From NCBI GenBank assembly GCA_030426805.1, contig JAUHXU010000004.1, forward strand, positions 606,792 to 670,791: a stretch of 64,000 bases of DNA, given 5' to 3'. The position numbers and the translations under genes are program-made. The notes below the pieces were generated by a model, which was not told the DNA's origin, ran no database searches, and worked only from the letters and a program-made list of their open reading frames with translations. This stretch comes from a bacterium. GTDB taxonomy: Bacteria > Planctomycetota > JAFGQW01. The first letter of the stretch is position 1. Every line of letters starts with the position of its first letter. This document shows positions 36,400-45,897 of the stretch, one piece after another.

Positions 36400-38043
36400 C
36401 TACTCGCCGCCGATCAACACGTACTGGCCGCCGTTGTCGCGGGCCAGCCCCATCATGAACGAACGGTTCGCCTGGTCGAACCCGATCGTGTGCAGCACCA
36501 TCTTCCGCGTGCTGTTGAAGCGCCGGATCCGCCGCAGGATGTCGGCCGGGTCGGTCGTCTCGCCGATCGTCGGCAGCCCGTCGGACAGGAAGAAGACCGT
36601 GTCGGCCTTCGTCTTCACGAGGCGGCCGGTCCTGTCCTTGCCCGATTCCGGTACGCGCAGCGCCTGCATCAGCGCCCCGTAGGTGTTCGTGCGCCCGGAC
36701 TGCAGGTTGCCCCCGCCGCGTGAGCGACCCCCCTGGTTGATGCCGCCGATCACCTGCATCGAGTAGAGCTTCTTGATGAACTTCGCCTTGTTCCCGCGCG
36801 TCGCGCGAACGAGGCCCTTCGTCCACGGCTTCACCTTCGACGCGAACGTGATGATCTGGAAGCTCACCTCCTTGTCGAGGTCGGCGAGCAGACCGATCAG
36901 CTCTTGCTTGACGATGTCGATCTTGACGCGGCTGTCGTACTTCTCGTTGAACTCCGCTTCCTTGCCGGCCGGAATGACGACCTTGTCGGCCATCGATCCG
37001 CTGATGTCGATCAGGAAGACGATGTGCTGCGACCACGTCTCGATGTTGTGGTACTTCCGCGGCGCGTACGCCTCGGCGGCGGCCTTGCGCTTCTCGGCCA
37101 GGTTCTTCAGGTGTTCGAGTGACGGGACCTTGAAGCCCTTGTGGAAGCGGTCCCACCACGCCTTCCACTTCTCCTTGTCCTCCTTGAAGCCGACCTCGCC
37201 GGTCAGCATCTCGAGCGCGGTGCGGATGTCCGTGAGCAAGCGCCCTTCGGTCTTCTGCATCTGCTCGATCAGCGCACCGACGCCGGACTTCGTCCGCAGC
37301 TTCGCGAGCGCCTCGATCGCCGAGACCTGGAGGGCGAACGGCCCGTCGCCGAGCGACTTCTCGAGCACCGGGGACGCGCGCTCGTCGCCGATCTTGCCGA
37401 GGGCCTCGAACATCTTCTGTTTGACGTCCTCGGCCTTCTCGTCGTCGACGGCCTCGACCAGCGCGTCGACGGCCTCCTTGTCGCTCTTCTCGCCGAGCGA
37501 GAACGCGACCGCCTTGCGCACCTCCGGATTGCGGTGCTTGATCATGCCGCGGAGCACTGGCATCACCGCCGGGTGGTCGGTGTTGTGGAACGCGCGCGCA
37601 ATGCGCGCCTTTACGGCGTCGTCCGAGCCGAGGCGCGCCATCTTGAGCATCTGCTCGATCGCGCGCTTCTCCTTGATCACGTCGAGCGCTTCCTGCGCGA
37701 GCGCCTGGACCTCGGGGTCGCGATCGTCGAAGCAGTCGAGGATCAGCTTGAGCGCTTCGACGCCGTCCATCCCCTTCGCATCGAGGATCGCGGCACGGCG
37801 CACCTTGACGTTGCGGCTGTTGTAGAAGCGGCGAAACTCCTCGATCTTCTGCGCGTTCTTCTTGCCGTCGTCATCCGACGGCGACGCGATGACGGGGCCC
37901 GCCAGAATGCCACCGAGGGCGAGTACGAGCGCCGCGACGGCGGCCCGCGCCCGGGTGTGCGGATGCGTGTGCGGCTGGGTCTCGGTCGACAAAAACTCCC
38001 TCGCTTTCCGATTCTCTTCGCGGTTTTCTGCCAAGAGGATCAT
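36400..38043 (-). CDS. HEAT-repeat / von Willebrand A-domain exported protein
   Basis: 547 residues from the ATG. A TTG 17 codons later (37992), with GAGG six bases before it, gives a better signal peptide (AAVAALVLALGGILAG) and may be the true start. Residues about 60-310 are HEAT-like pairs (VRRAAILDAKGMDGVEALKLIL; PEVRKAVAFSLGEKSDKEAVDAL). From about 350 comes a VWA domain: IVFLIDISGSM (MIDAS DxSxS), the threonine region TNTYGALMQAL, and VFFLSDGLPTIGETTDP. It binds a partner through a divalent ion by family analogy. This HEAT-VWA combination is frequent in planctomycetes. Confidence 0.88.
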   Translation of the reverse strand: MILLAENREENRKAREFLSTETQPHTHPHTRARAAVAALVLALGGILAGPVIASPSDDDGKKNAQKIEEFRRFYNSRNVKVRRAAILDAKGMDGVEALKLILDCFDDRDPEVQALAQEALDVIKEKRAIEQMLKMARLGSDDAVKARIARAFHNTDHPAVMPVLRGMIKHRNPEVRKAVAFSLGEKSDKEAVDALVEAVDDEKAEDVKQKMFEALGKIGDERASPVLEKSLGDGPFALQVSAIEALAKLRTKSGVGALIEQMQKTEGRLLTDIRTALEMLTGEVGFKEDKEKWKAWWDRFHKGFKVPSLEHLKNLAEKRKAAAEAYAPRKYHNIETWSQHIVFLIDISGSMADKVVIPAGKEAEFNEKYDSRVKIDIVKQELIGLLADLDKEVSFQIITFASKVKPWTKGLVRATRGNKAKFIKKLYSMQVIGGINQGGRSRGGGNLQSGRTNTYGALMQALRVPESGKDRTGRLVKTKADTVFFLSDGLPTIGETTDPADILRRIRRFNSTRKMVLHTIGFDQANRSFMMGLARDNGGQYVLIGGE

Positions 38044-38060
38044 AGCCGCTGGGTGGCGGA

Positions 38061-38912
38061 TCAGGCAACGAGGAGTGCCGCCGCCACGGCGCCACCCACG
38101 GATCCCCCGAGAAACAAGCAGCCGAGCGCCTGAAATTCGGACAATCCCGCGCGATGCAGCCGATGGCTCAGGTGATTGCGATCGCCGACCCAGATCGGCG
38201 ATCCGCGCCGCAGACGCGTCGCGACCACCACCGCCGTGTCGACGATCGGCACGATCAGCAACGCCGTGAGCGCGAGCGCGCCGCTCGCACCGAGCACGCC
38301 GGTCACCCCCCGCGCACTCGCCAATGCGACGACACCGCAGACGAAACCGACGAGGTGACTGCCGCCGTCGCCGAGAAAGATCCGCGCCGACGGTCGGTTG
38401 AACGCGAGAAACGCGATGCACGCGCCCGCGGCCGCCCACGCGATCGCGAGTCCGGACAGCGCGGCACCGACGACGAGCAGCGGCACCGCCACCGTCGCGC
38501 AGACGCCGTCGGCGTTGTCGAGGAGATTGAAGCCGTTCATCGCGAACAGCACGACGACGCCGTCGAACGCGCTCGCCCCGCTCCACACGGTCCACAGCGC
38601 GACGACCGCACACTGCAGCACGAGCTTGGTGCCCGCGCCCAGGCCACCACGCCGCACGTCGTCGAGGGTGCCGACCGCCCACGCCGCGACGGCCGCCCCG
38701 ACGAAGCCGGCTGGCGCTGCGTGGACGACGCTCGCGGCGACGAGGCCTACGCAGAGCGCAGCCCCCCCGAGGAGCGGCGTCGGCCGACCGTGTGCCTTGC
38801 GGCCGCCGGGGTGATCGAGGATGCCGAGTCGACGCGCGACAGCGGCCGCGATCGGCACCGCCGCCGCCGTCGCGAGCGCGGCGACCGCCATCGCGACCCA
38901 CGCGTCAGCCAC
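38061..38912 (-). CDS. Polyprenyl-phosphate N-acetylhexosamine-1-phosphate transferase (WecA/MraY family)
   Basis: 283 residues from a GTG overlapping the upstream glycosyltransferase stop by 8 bases (an ATG seven codons on is possible). A multi-span membrane enzyme loading the first sugar phosphate onto a lipid carrier. Motifs: GTLDDVR (metal-binding Asp pair), NLLDNADGV, FLGDGGSHLVGF and the HxxH-type DRNHLSHRLHRAG. The last two favour the WecA/TagO branch over MraY. Somewhat short at the N-terminus against the usual 320-360. Starts glycan assembly together with its partner gene. Confidence 0.88.
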   Translation of the reverse strand: MADAWVAMAVAALATAAAVPIAAAVARRLGILDHPGGRKAHGRPTPLLGGAALCVGLVAASVVHAAPAGFVGAAVAAWAVGTLDDVRRGGLGAGTKLVLQCAVVALWTVWSGASAFDGVVVLFAMNGFNLLDNADGVCATVAVPLLVVGAALSGLAIAWAAAGACIAFLAFNRPSARIFLGDGGSHLVGFVCGVVALASARGVTGVLGASGALALTALLIVPIVDTAVVVATRLRRGSPIWVGDRNHLSHRLHRAGLSEFQALGCLFLGGSVGGAVAAALLVA

Positions 38913-40059
38913 GCGCGCCCGCCAATCGCCGGTAGAGGTCGCACGTCTCGGCGACCATCGCCGCGCTCGTCCGCGGCACGAACGCACGCGCCCCCGCTTC
39001 GAGCCGTGCACGCACCGCGGCGTCTCCGACGACGGCGTCGAGCGCGCGGCCGAACGCACCGGTGTCGTCGGCCACGGCGCAGCCACGACCGTCGCCGAGC
39101 AACGCCGGTACCTCACCGACCGCGCACGCGACGATCGCCCGACCGGCGACGAGCGCTTCGACGACACCGTGGGGCACGCCCTCGCTGCGCGATGGCAGCG
39201 CAACGACGTCCGCCGCGCCGACGACGCGCTCCGGATCGTCGCGCCAGCCGAGAAAGCGCACGTCGTGTCGCGCGGGCACGTCTCGCGCAGCGCTGCGCTC
39301 GAGGGCCGCGCGCTCTGGCCCGTCCCCGGCGATCACCACGAGCACCGGCGGGCGCACGCGCGCGAGCGACTCGATGAGCCGGTCCACGCCCTTGACCGGG
39401 GCGAGCCGACCGACGATCGCGACGACGATGCGATCCGCGTCGATGCCCAGCGCCGTCCGCGCCGCTCGTCGGTCGACCGTCCGGAAGCGCGCCAATCGCT
39501 CCGGATCGAAGCCCGGCTCGACGACGTGAACGTGGTCCACACCCCGCGCGCGAAGGTCGTCCCCGAGCCGCGGACCGAGCGCGATCACCGCGTCGGTCCG
39601 ACGCGCGAGCACCCGCTCGAGGCGTGCGATCGCGGCGGATCGCAGCGGGCCGAAGTGCCCGGCGAACACCGTGCCGTGGAACGTGTGACACCGCACCGTT
39701 TGCGGTCCGCCGATCCGCCGACCGAGGAGCCCCGCCTTCGACGTGTGGGTGTGGATCACGTCGGGCGCGAACTCGTCGGCGATCGCGCGCAGCGCCCGGA
39801 GCGCCCGCCGATCCCGCAACGGGCGCACGGCGCGTCCGAGCGCTTCGACCCGCGCACGCCGAGCCGAGCCGATATCGATCGCATCGAACAGCTCGCCCTC
39901 CGACGGCGCCGGCGAGCCGGCGACGAGGAGCGTGTCGACGCCGTGCTCCGACCCGAGCCGACACAGCGGCGCGATCTCGTGCGCGGGCCCACCGATGTTG
40001 AGGCGGGTGACGATCCGCAAGACGCGGAGGCGGTCGGCCGGAGATCGGGTCGCGGTCAT
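38905..40059 (-). CDS. GT4-family glycosyltransferase
   Basis: 384 residues. GT-B fold: N-terminal VLRIVTRLNIGGPAHE nucleotide-fold opening, VIHTHTSKAGLLGR, then the C-terminal VAIVGRLAPVKGVDRLIE and the EX7E-type segment ALPSRSEGVPHGVVEALVAG that binds the sugar nucleotide. Coupled to the WecA-like gene (8-base overlap), so it probably adds a sugar to the lipid-linked precursor. No ribosome site is clear before the ATG. Confidence 0.92.
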   Translation of the reverse strand: MTATRSPADRLRVLRIVTRLNIGGPAHEIAPLCRLGSEHGVDTLLVAGSPAPSEGELFDAIDIGSARRARVEALGRAVRPLRDRRALRALRAIADEFAPDVIHTHTSKAGLLGRRIGGPQTVRCHTFHGTVFAGHFGPLRSAAIARLERVLARRTDAVIALGPRLGDDLRARGVDHVHVVEPGFDPERLARFRTVDRRAARTALGIDADRIVVAIVGRLAPVKGVDRLIESLARVRPPVLVVIAGDGPERAALERSAARDVPARHDVRFLGWRDDPERVVGAADVVALPSRSEGVPHGVVEALVAGRAIVACAVGEVPALLGDGRGCAVADDTGAFGRALDAVVGDAAVRARLEAGARAFVPRTSAAMVAETCDLYRRLAGARG

Positions 40060-40154
40060 CACCGTCGCATTCTGGTCGTTCGGACCCCGCGTCGCAAGGC
40101 GCGCGGCATTCCCTACGACGCCGTTGACACGGGCGTCCGCTCGGGGAATCCTGA

Positions 40155-42068
40155 ATGCGGGTGCAGAAGGTCGGCGGTCGCGCACCGAGGCGTCCCGCAA
40201 TGCTCCGAGTCTCCGCGCTGCTGATCGCGCTCCTCTCCCTCGCGGCGGATGCGTTCGCCCACGGCGGCCGCACGACGCCGGCTCCGCCCCTGTCCAACGG
40301 CGCCGCGCCCAATGCGTCCGGCGCCGTCGCCCCGGCCGGCCCGCCGGCGCGCACCCCCGCCGGCGTGACCCCGCGACGCCGGGCGACGAGCCGCACGACG
40401 GACGTCGGGTGGCAGGCGTGGTGGGACCACAACCGCGACGCCTACCTGCGCTTTCGCGCACCGGTGCACCGCGACCCGGCGACCCCGTCGGCCAACGCGC
40501 AGGCGCCCGCCGACGGGTGGCTCGAACAACGCGTCGTGCCCGCGCTGATCCGGGCGCTCGGGGACGAACACCACGAAGTGCGCGGAGCCGCCGCGATCGC
40601 GCTCGGCAAGACCGGCGTCGACGCCGTCGCCGGCCCGATCGCCGTACGACTCGCGGACCCGCACTCGGAGGTGCGACAGTCCGCCGCCCTCGCGCTCGGC
40701 CTGCTCGGCGCCGAGGGCGCGCCCGAGCGGCTCGCGACGGTCTGCGCCGGACGGCAGCGCACGCCGCGTTTCACGCTGCGCGCTCGCGCGTTCGCGGCGC
40801 TCGGCCTCGGACTCCGCGCCTCGCCGGCCGCGATCGATCGGCTCCGCGACGTGCTCGAACGGCGGGAAGCGGCGCACGACGTGCCGGCCTGTGCACTCCT
40901 CGCACTGGGTGAACTCGGGGACGAACGCGGCGTCCGTGCGCTCGCCCGTGCCATCGATGCACGACGACTGCCGGACGAAGTGCGCGCGTTCGCGGCGATC
41001 GCGCTCGGCAAGAGCGCGGCACCCGACGCGGTCGACGCCCTGCTCCCCGCGCTCGTCGATCGCAGCGCGGACGTCCGTGCCTCGGCGGCGATCGCGCTCG
41101 GCGCGTTCGGCCCACGCCCGTCGCCCGACGCGCGCGAGCGGCGCCTGATCGCCGAGCGCATCGCGGCAGCGGGCGGTTCGATGCGTCCGCGCGCGCGCGA
41201 GCGACTCGATCGTCGCGCCGCCGAACTCGACGCGCGCATCGACGCATGGGTCGCCGCCGAGACCGAGCGGACCCGCCGCGTGCTGACCGCGCTCCGATCC
41301 GTCGCGAGCGGCCGCCGGTCGCGCGGCACCCTCCCGGCCCGCAACTTCGCGGCGATCTCGATCGGCCGGATCGGCGGGGATGCGGCGGTTCGCGCGCTGA
41401 TCGACGTCGCCGATCGGGCCAAGCCGGTCGAACTCCGTGCGTTCGCGACGTTGGGGCTCGCCCTCGCGGCGCGCACCGCGACCGACGAACGAGAACGCGC
41501 CGCGCACTGGATCGGACGGGCGTTCACGCGCGCACGCACCGCCGATCTTCGCGGCGCGTCGGCGATCGCGCTCGGCCTGCTCGGACGCCCCGAGGCCCGC
41601 GAGCCGCTCCTCGCCGCGCTGCGCGACGCCGAGGACCACACCGTGCGCGGACACCTCGCGCTCGCGACCGGCATGGTCGGCTGTCGCGAGGCGATCGAGC
41701 CGCTCCGGCGGATCCTGCGCCTCGAGACGAACGTGCTCCTCCGGCGCAACGCGGCGCTCGCCCTCGGCCTGCTCGACGACCGAACGGGCACCGAGACCCT
41801 CGTCGCCGTCCTGCGCCGATCGGGCGGCCGACTCGTCCACGGTTCCGCGGCCCTCGCGCTCGGACGCACGGGCGATCGACGCGCGATCGACCCGCTGATC
41901 GAACTGCTGCACGCCGAACGTGCGCCGAGTCAGAGCCGCGCGTTCGCGGCGGTCGCGCTCGGCCTGCTCGCGGAGGACGCGCCGGTGCCACGCCTCGCGC
42001 GGTTCAGCGCCGCGAACAACTACCTGATCCCGGTCGCGGCGGTGCGCGACGCGATGGACATCCTCTGA
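40155..42068 (+). CDS. Exported HEAT-repeat (PBS-lyase-type) protein
   Basis: 637 residues; an internal ATG 15 codons on (40200) directly precedes the signal peptide LLIALLSLAADAFA and is equally possible. After a Pro/Ala linker, about ten or more HEAT/PBS repeats carry the hallmark A-x-A-L-G (EVRGAAAIALGKTG, EVRQSAALALGLLG, EVRAFAAIALGKSA, RTADLRGASAIALGLLG, SRAFAAVALGLLAED). One helical insert (residues about 330-410) breaks the array. A binding scaffold; partner unknown. It converges with the glycosyltransferase operon with only seven bases between stops. Confidence 0.88.
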   Translation: MRVQKVGGRAPRRPAMLRVSALLIALLSLAADAFAHGGRTTPAPPLSNGAAPNASGAVAPAGPPARTPAGVTPRRRATSRTTDVGWQAWWDHNRDAYLRFRAPVHRDPATPSANAQAPADGWLEQRVVPALIRALGDEHHEVRGAAAIALGKTGVDAVAGPIAVRLADPHSEVRQSAALALGLLGAEGAPERLATVCAGRQRTPRFTLRARAFAALGLGLRASPAAIDRLRDVLERREAAHDVPACALLALGELGDERGVRALARAIDARRLPDEVRAFAAIALGKSAAPDAVDALLPALVDRSADVRASAAIALGAFGPRPSPDARERRLIAERIAAAGGSMRPRARERLDRRAAELDARIDAWVAAETERTRRVLTALRSVASGRRSRGTLPARNFAAISIGRIGGDAAVRALIDVADRAKPVELRAFATLGLALAARTATDERERAAHWIGRAFTRARTADLRGASAIALGLLGRPEAREPLLAALRDAEDHTVRGHLALATGMVGCREAIEPLRRILRLETNVLLRRNAALALGLLDDRTGTETLVAVLRRSGGRLVHGSAALALGRTGDRRAIDPLIELLHAERAPSQSRAFAAVALGLLAEDAPVPRLARFSAANNYLIPVAAVRDAMDIL

Positions 42069-42075
42069 GGCGGGC

Positions 42076-43257
42076 TCACGATCGCGTGCGGGCCGGCGCC
42101 GGATTGTCCGCCGTGCGGCGAACCCCGGTCCGGCGCCGCGCGACGACGTCGCGGAGCATCAGTTCAACGCCGTCGAGCATCCGTCCGACGTCGTAGTCGG
42201 CGAGGATCAACGATCGGCCCGCGCGTCCGAGCGAACGCCCGTGGTCCGACGTCGACAGCACCGTGTCGATCGCATCGGCGAGGCGCTCGGGATGGCCGGG
42301 ATCGACGAGATACCCGGTCTCGCCGTCGCGCACGATCTCGCCGAGCCCGCCGACGCGCGTCGCGACGATCGGCAGCCCCTCGGCCATCGCCTCGAGCGCG
42401 ACGAACGGCAGCCCCTCGTCGTTGCTGGACAGGACGAGCACGTCGCAACCGTGCAGCACGTAGGGCACGTCGTCGCGGTGGCCGACAAAGTGCGCGCGGT
42501 GCGCGACGCCGAGTGCCTCGGCCTGCGCGCGAAGGGGCGCCTCGAGCGGCCCCGTGCCGACGATCAACGCCTGTACGCGATCGAGACGCGCGAGCGCCTG
42601 CAGGAAGTCCCCGTGTCCCTTCTGTTCGTCGAGCCGCGCGACGACGATCGCGACCGGCAGGTCGTCGCGGAGACCGAACGCGCGACGGACCGCGGCGCGC
42701 TGGGTGTCGTCGGGATAGAAGCGCATCGTGTCGATGCCATACGGCACGACGTGCACACGCGCGTCGTCGAACCCGCGGTCGTCGACGAGTTGATCGCGGA
42801 TCGAACGACACGGCACGTTGACCCCGTCGAGAAACGCGCGGTAGGTCAGCCACGACAGGAAGCCCCGCTTGGCCTCCATCAGGCCCATGTGCGCGAGCAC
42901 CGCGGTGCCGCAGCCGGCGAGGCGCGCGGAGATTCCGGCCAAACGGATGCCGCGGTTGAGCTTCGTGATGACCAGGTCGACCTCGTGCTCGCGAATCGCG
43001 CGCCGCAGGCGGAAGAGGTCGGTCGGCGAGTGATCGTTGCGGCCGCGGATCGCGATCGTCGCGACGCCCGCATCGCTCATCGCCTCGGCGAACTTGCCGC
43101 CGTCGCGGCCGGCGGCGCACACGCGGTGGCCGCGTTGGCGCAAGCCGAGGCCGCACGCGTGCATCCACCCTTCGACGCCGCCCCACACCTCGACGCCGGT
43201 CGGGTTGAGGAACAGCAGCGAGAGCGGGGCGATCGGTTCGGTGCGCGGCTCAGGCAT
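42076..43257 (-). CDS. GT4-family glycosyltransferase
   Basis: 393 residues. GT-B fold: LSLLFLNPTGVEVWGGVEGW opening, VARLDEQKGHGDFLQAL, and the donor-site EGLPFVALEAMAEGLPIVATRVGGLGEIV. Likely makes a cell-surface glycan. Last gene of a three-gene operon behind an NtrC-type regulator and another GT4 gene; its ATG overlaps the previous stop by 8 bases. Confidence 0.93.
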   Translation of the reverse strand: MPEPRTEPIAPLSLLFLNPTGVEVWGGVEGWMHACGLGLRQRGHRVCAAGRDGGKFAEAMSDAGVATIAIRGRNDHSPTDLFRLRRAIREHEVDLVITKLNRGIRLAGISARLAGCGTAVLAHMGLMEAKRGFLSWLTYRAFLDGVNVPCRSIRDQLVDDRGFDDARVHVVPYGIDTMRFYPDDTQRAAVRRAFGLRDDLPVAIVVARLDEQKGHGDFLQALARLDRVQALIVGTGPLEAPLRAQAEALGVAHRAHFVGHRDDVPYVLHGCDVLVLSSNDEGLPFVALEAMAEGLPIVATRVGGLGEIVRDGETGYLVDPGHPERLADAIDTVLSTSDHGRSLGRAGRSLILADYDVGRMLDGVELMLRDVVARRRTGVRRTADNPAPARTRS

Positions 43258-44353
43258 CGGCAACGCTCCGGTAGACCGCGAGTGTGCGCTCGGCGGCCCG
43301 CGACCACGTGAAGTCGGCCGCGCGCGCGCGCCCCGCGGCCACCCGCCGCTCGCGCAGCGCTGCGTCGCCGGCGATTCGCTCGATCGCGCGCGCCATCGCA
43401 TCGACGTCTTCCGGGTCGGCGAGCTCCGCGGCGTCGCCGGCGACCTCGGGGAGCGCGCCGCGGTCGGCCGCGACGACCGGCGTGCCGGCGGCGAACGCCT
43501 CGAGCACCGGCATCCCGAAGCCCTCGTCGAGGCTCAGCAGCAAGTGCATGCGGGCTCCTGCATAGAGTGCAGGCAGGGCCGTGTCGGGCACCGGGCCGAG
43601 GCGATGCACCCGACCGCCGAGCCCCGCCGCATCGATGGCCGCGTCGATCGCGTCCACGCCGTGACTACGCGGCCCGGCGAGCACGAGGTCGAGATCGGTG
43701 TCCGCGCGCGCGAAGGCCGTCGCGACCCGGTCGAGGTTCTTCCGCGTGCTGAGTTGCCCGATGTAGAACGCGTAGTCGCGCGGCAAGCCGTAGCGCGCCT
43801 TCGTCGCGGCGACCGCATCGGCCGCCACGCCGTGGAACATCGGGTCGACGCCGTGCGGCACGACGTGCACGCGCGCCGGGTCGATCGACGTGTGGGCGAT
43901 GAAGCGCGACTTCGTGTGCGCACTCGGTGCGATCACCGCGGCCGCGCGCGCCGCGATGTCGGCGTAGCGCGCGTTCTTCTTCTCGCGGAACCCGGCGTCC
44001 GCGAACGCGGCCGAGTCGGCGCTGAACGTGTCGTGGACGGTTGCGACCATCGGGACGCCGTCGAGCCGGGGCAGACGCGCGTCGGGGCCGTGGAACACCG
44101 AGGCACTCGCTGCGAGACGGCGCGCCCACGGCTCGATCCACCAGCGCCGCCGCACGCGCGAGTCGGGCACCGCCAGTCGGTGCGCGCGCGTCTTGAAGCG
44201 AGAGAGCCGGCACCACAGATCGAAGCGAGCGTCCGGTGCGGCCGGGACGAGTGCGTCGACGAGCTGCGCGATGTATCGCCCCACGCCGGTGCGCGTCGGC
44301 TTCGCGGCCGAGGTCGCGTCAATCGCGATCCGCAGTGCCATCGCCCCGCTCAT
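43250..44353 (-). CDS. GT4-family glycosyltransferase (mannosyltransferase-like)
   Basis: 367 residues. GAGGAG precedes the ATG, which overlaps the regulator stop as ATGA. GT4 signs: RIAIDATSAAKPTRTGVGRYIAQL opening, FYIGQLSTRKNLDRVATAF, and DEGFGMPVLEAFAAGTPVVAAD with the EX7E pair. The close match of the opening to WbdA/MtfB-like mannosyltransferases hints at mannose transfer, not proven. An internal ATG (44341) is a weaker start. Confidence 0.92.
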   Translation of the reverse strand: MSGAMALRIAIDATSAAKPTRTGVGRYIAQLVDALVPAAPDARFDLWCRLSRFKTRAHRLAVPDSRVRRRWWIEPWARRLAASASVFHGPDARLPRLDGVPMVATVHDTFSADSAAFADAGFREKKNARYADIAARAAAVIAPSAHTKSRFIAHTSIDPARVHVVPHGVDPMFHGVAADAVAATKARYGLPRDYAFYIGQLSTRKNLDRVATAFARADTDLDLVLAGPRSHGVDAIDAAIDAAGLGGRVHRLGPVPDTALPALYAGARMHLLLSLDEGFGMPVLEAFAAGTPVVAADRGALPEVAGDAAELADPEDVDAMARAIERIAGDAALRERRVAAGRARAADFTWSRAAERTLAVYRSVADA

Positions 44354-45738
44354 CCGTCTCCTCGCGTGAGGCCGTATTCCTTCAGCTTGCGCTGCAACGT
44401 ACGCAGGCTGATGCCGAGTACCTCCGCGACCTGCGCGCGGTTGCCGTCGTAGGCGTCCATCGTCCGGAGGATCTGGGCGCGCTCGAGGTCGCGCAACGGC
44501 GTGCCGGGCGCGACGATCAGCTCGTCGCCGACCGCAGCCGGGCCGGGGTCGTGGCATCGCAGGTTCTCGGGCAGATCCTCCACACGGATCTCGTCATGCT
44601 GCGAGAGGACGATCACCTGCTCGAGCGTGTTGCGCAATTCTCGCACGTTGCCGGGCCAATCGTGTGCTTCGAGACACTGCATCGCCTCCGGCGTGATCGC
44701 CTGGATCGGACGTCCGTTGGCGGGGCCGAGCTCGTCGAGAAACGCGCGGACGAGCAGCGCGATGTCCCCCGTGCGATCGCGCAGCGGCGGCAGGTCGATT
44801 CGGACGACGTGGATCCGATAGAACAGATCCTCGCGGAAGTTCCCGGCGCGCACCTCCGCTTCGAGGTCGCGGTTCGTCGCCGCGAGCACGCGCACATCCA
44901 CCTTGACCGTGTTGGTCGCGCCCACCGGGCTGAACTCGAACGTCTCGAGTACGCGGAGCAGCTTCGCCTGGGTGCTCGGCGCCATCTCGCCGATCTCGTC
45001 GATGAACAGCGTGCCGTTGTGCGCCTGTTTGAAGCGACCGTCGCGATCGCGCTCGGCGCCGGTGAACGCACCCTTCACGTGGCCGAACAGCTCGTCTTCG
45101 ACGAGTTGCTCCGGCAGCGCGGCGCAGTTGAGCGCGACGAACGGACGGTTGCGGCGGTTGCTGAGCTGGTGAATCGCTTTCGCGACGAGTTCCTTGCCGG
45201 TGCCGCTCTCCCCGGTGATCAGCACGGTCGACCGCGCGCTCGCGACCTGGCGGATGCGGTCGAAGACCGCGCGCATCTTCGGCGAGTTGCCGAGGATCCC
45301 GCCGGCGCCGAACTTCTCGTCGAGGCGCGCGCGCAGCGCGTGGACCTCCTGGGTCAGCGCCCGCTTCGCGACCGCCTCGCGGACGACCTCGACGAGTTCG
45401 TCGGCGGCGATCGGCTTCGGCACGTAGTTGAACGCCCCCTCGCGCAACGCCTCGACCGCGCGACGCTCGCTGCCGTGCCCGGTGACGACGATCACCGGCA
45501 GGTCGGCGTCGATCTCGCGGATCTGGCGCAGCAGCGCCATCCCGTCGACGTCCGGCAGCTTCAGATCGAGCAGGACCGCGGCGATCCGGTTGTCGAGCCG
45601 CTCGAGCGCATCGGCACCGTCGTGTGCCGGGACCGGGGCGTATCCGCGCCGCTCGAGGACCTCGGCGAGGGTCTCGCGCAGCGCGTCGTCGTCCTCGATC
45701 AGCAGGACCGGCGTGAGGGTCGGCAGCTCGTCCGCCAT
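44350..45738 (-). CDS. NtrC-family sigma-54-dependent response regulator
   Basis: 462 residues with AAGGAG before the ATG. Receiver domain 8-125 with LIEDDD and phospho-acceptor D58 in LLDLKLPD, VTGHGS and PKP; AAA+ domain with GESGTGKE (Walker A), GHVKGAFTGA (the sigma-54 contact loop) and TLFIDEIGEM; C-terminal Fis-type HTH (NRAQVAEVLGISLRTLQRKLKEYGL). It activates sigma-54 promoters when phosphorylated. No histidine kinase lies nearby. Translationally coupled to two glycosyltransferase genes, suggesting control of surface polysaccharide. Confidence 0.97.
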   Translation of the reverse strand: MADELPTLTPVLLIEDDDALRETLAEVLERRGYAPVPAHDGADALERLDNRIAAVLLDLKLPDVDGMALLRQIREIDADLPVIVVTGHGSERRAVEALREGAFNYVPKPIAADELVEVVREAVAKRALTQEVHALRARLDEKFGAGGILGNSPKMRAVFDRIRQVASARSTVLITGESGTGKELVAKAIHQLSNRRNRPFVALNCAALPEQLVEDELFGHVKGAFTGAERDRDGRFKQAHNGTLFIDEIGEMAPSTQAKLLRVLETFEFSPVGATNTVKVDVRVLAATNRDLEAEVRAGNFREDLFYRIHVVRIDLPPLRDRTGDIALLVRAFLDELGPANGRPIQAITPEAMQCLEAHDWPGNVRELRNTLEQVIVLSQHDEIRVEDLPENLRCHDPGPAAVGDELIVAPGTPLRDLERAQILRTMDAYDGNRAQVAEVLGISLRTLQRKLKEYGLTRGDG

Positions 45739-45840
45739 GGGCTCCTTCCGAGCCGGCCGGGAACGGGGCCGTTCCGCCGGGCGGCCACTGGCCGTTATGA
45801 CAGCCCGGGAGCCGGAGTCAAGCGAACCGGGGCGTACGCG

Positions 45841-45875
45841 AGGCGAGCCGGTCACATGACGTGCCCGGCTCGCCT
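45841..45875 (-). terminator. Strong hairpin after the small lipoprotein gene
   Basis: Perfect 11-bp stem AGGCGAGCCGG / CCGGCTCGCCT with a 13-base loop, 23 bases past the lipoprotein stop. No U-run on the minus strand, so termination may be inefficient or factor-dependent. Confidence 0.55.
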
Positions 45876-45897
45876 GCTGATTGCGAGAGAATCGACG

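Noticed and set aside
45841..45875. Considered as a CRISPR-like or attachment repeat
   Set aside because: Single copy; better explained as a transcription-end hairpin.
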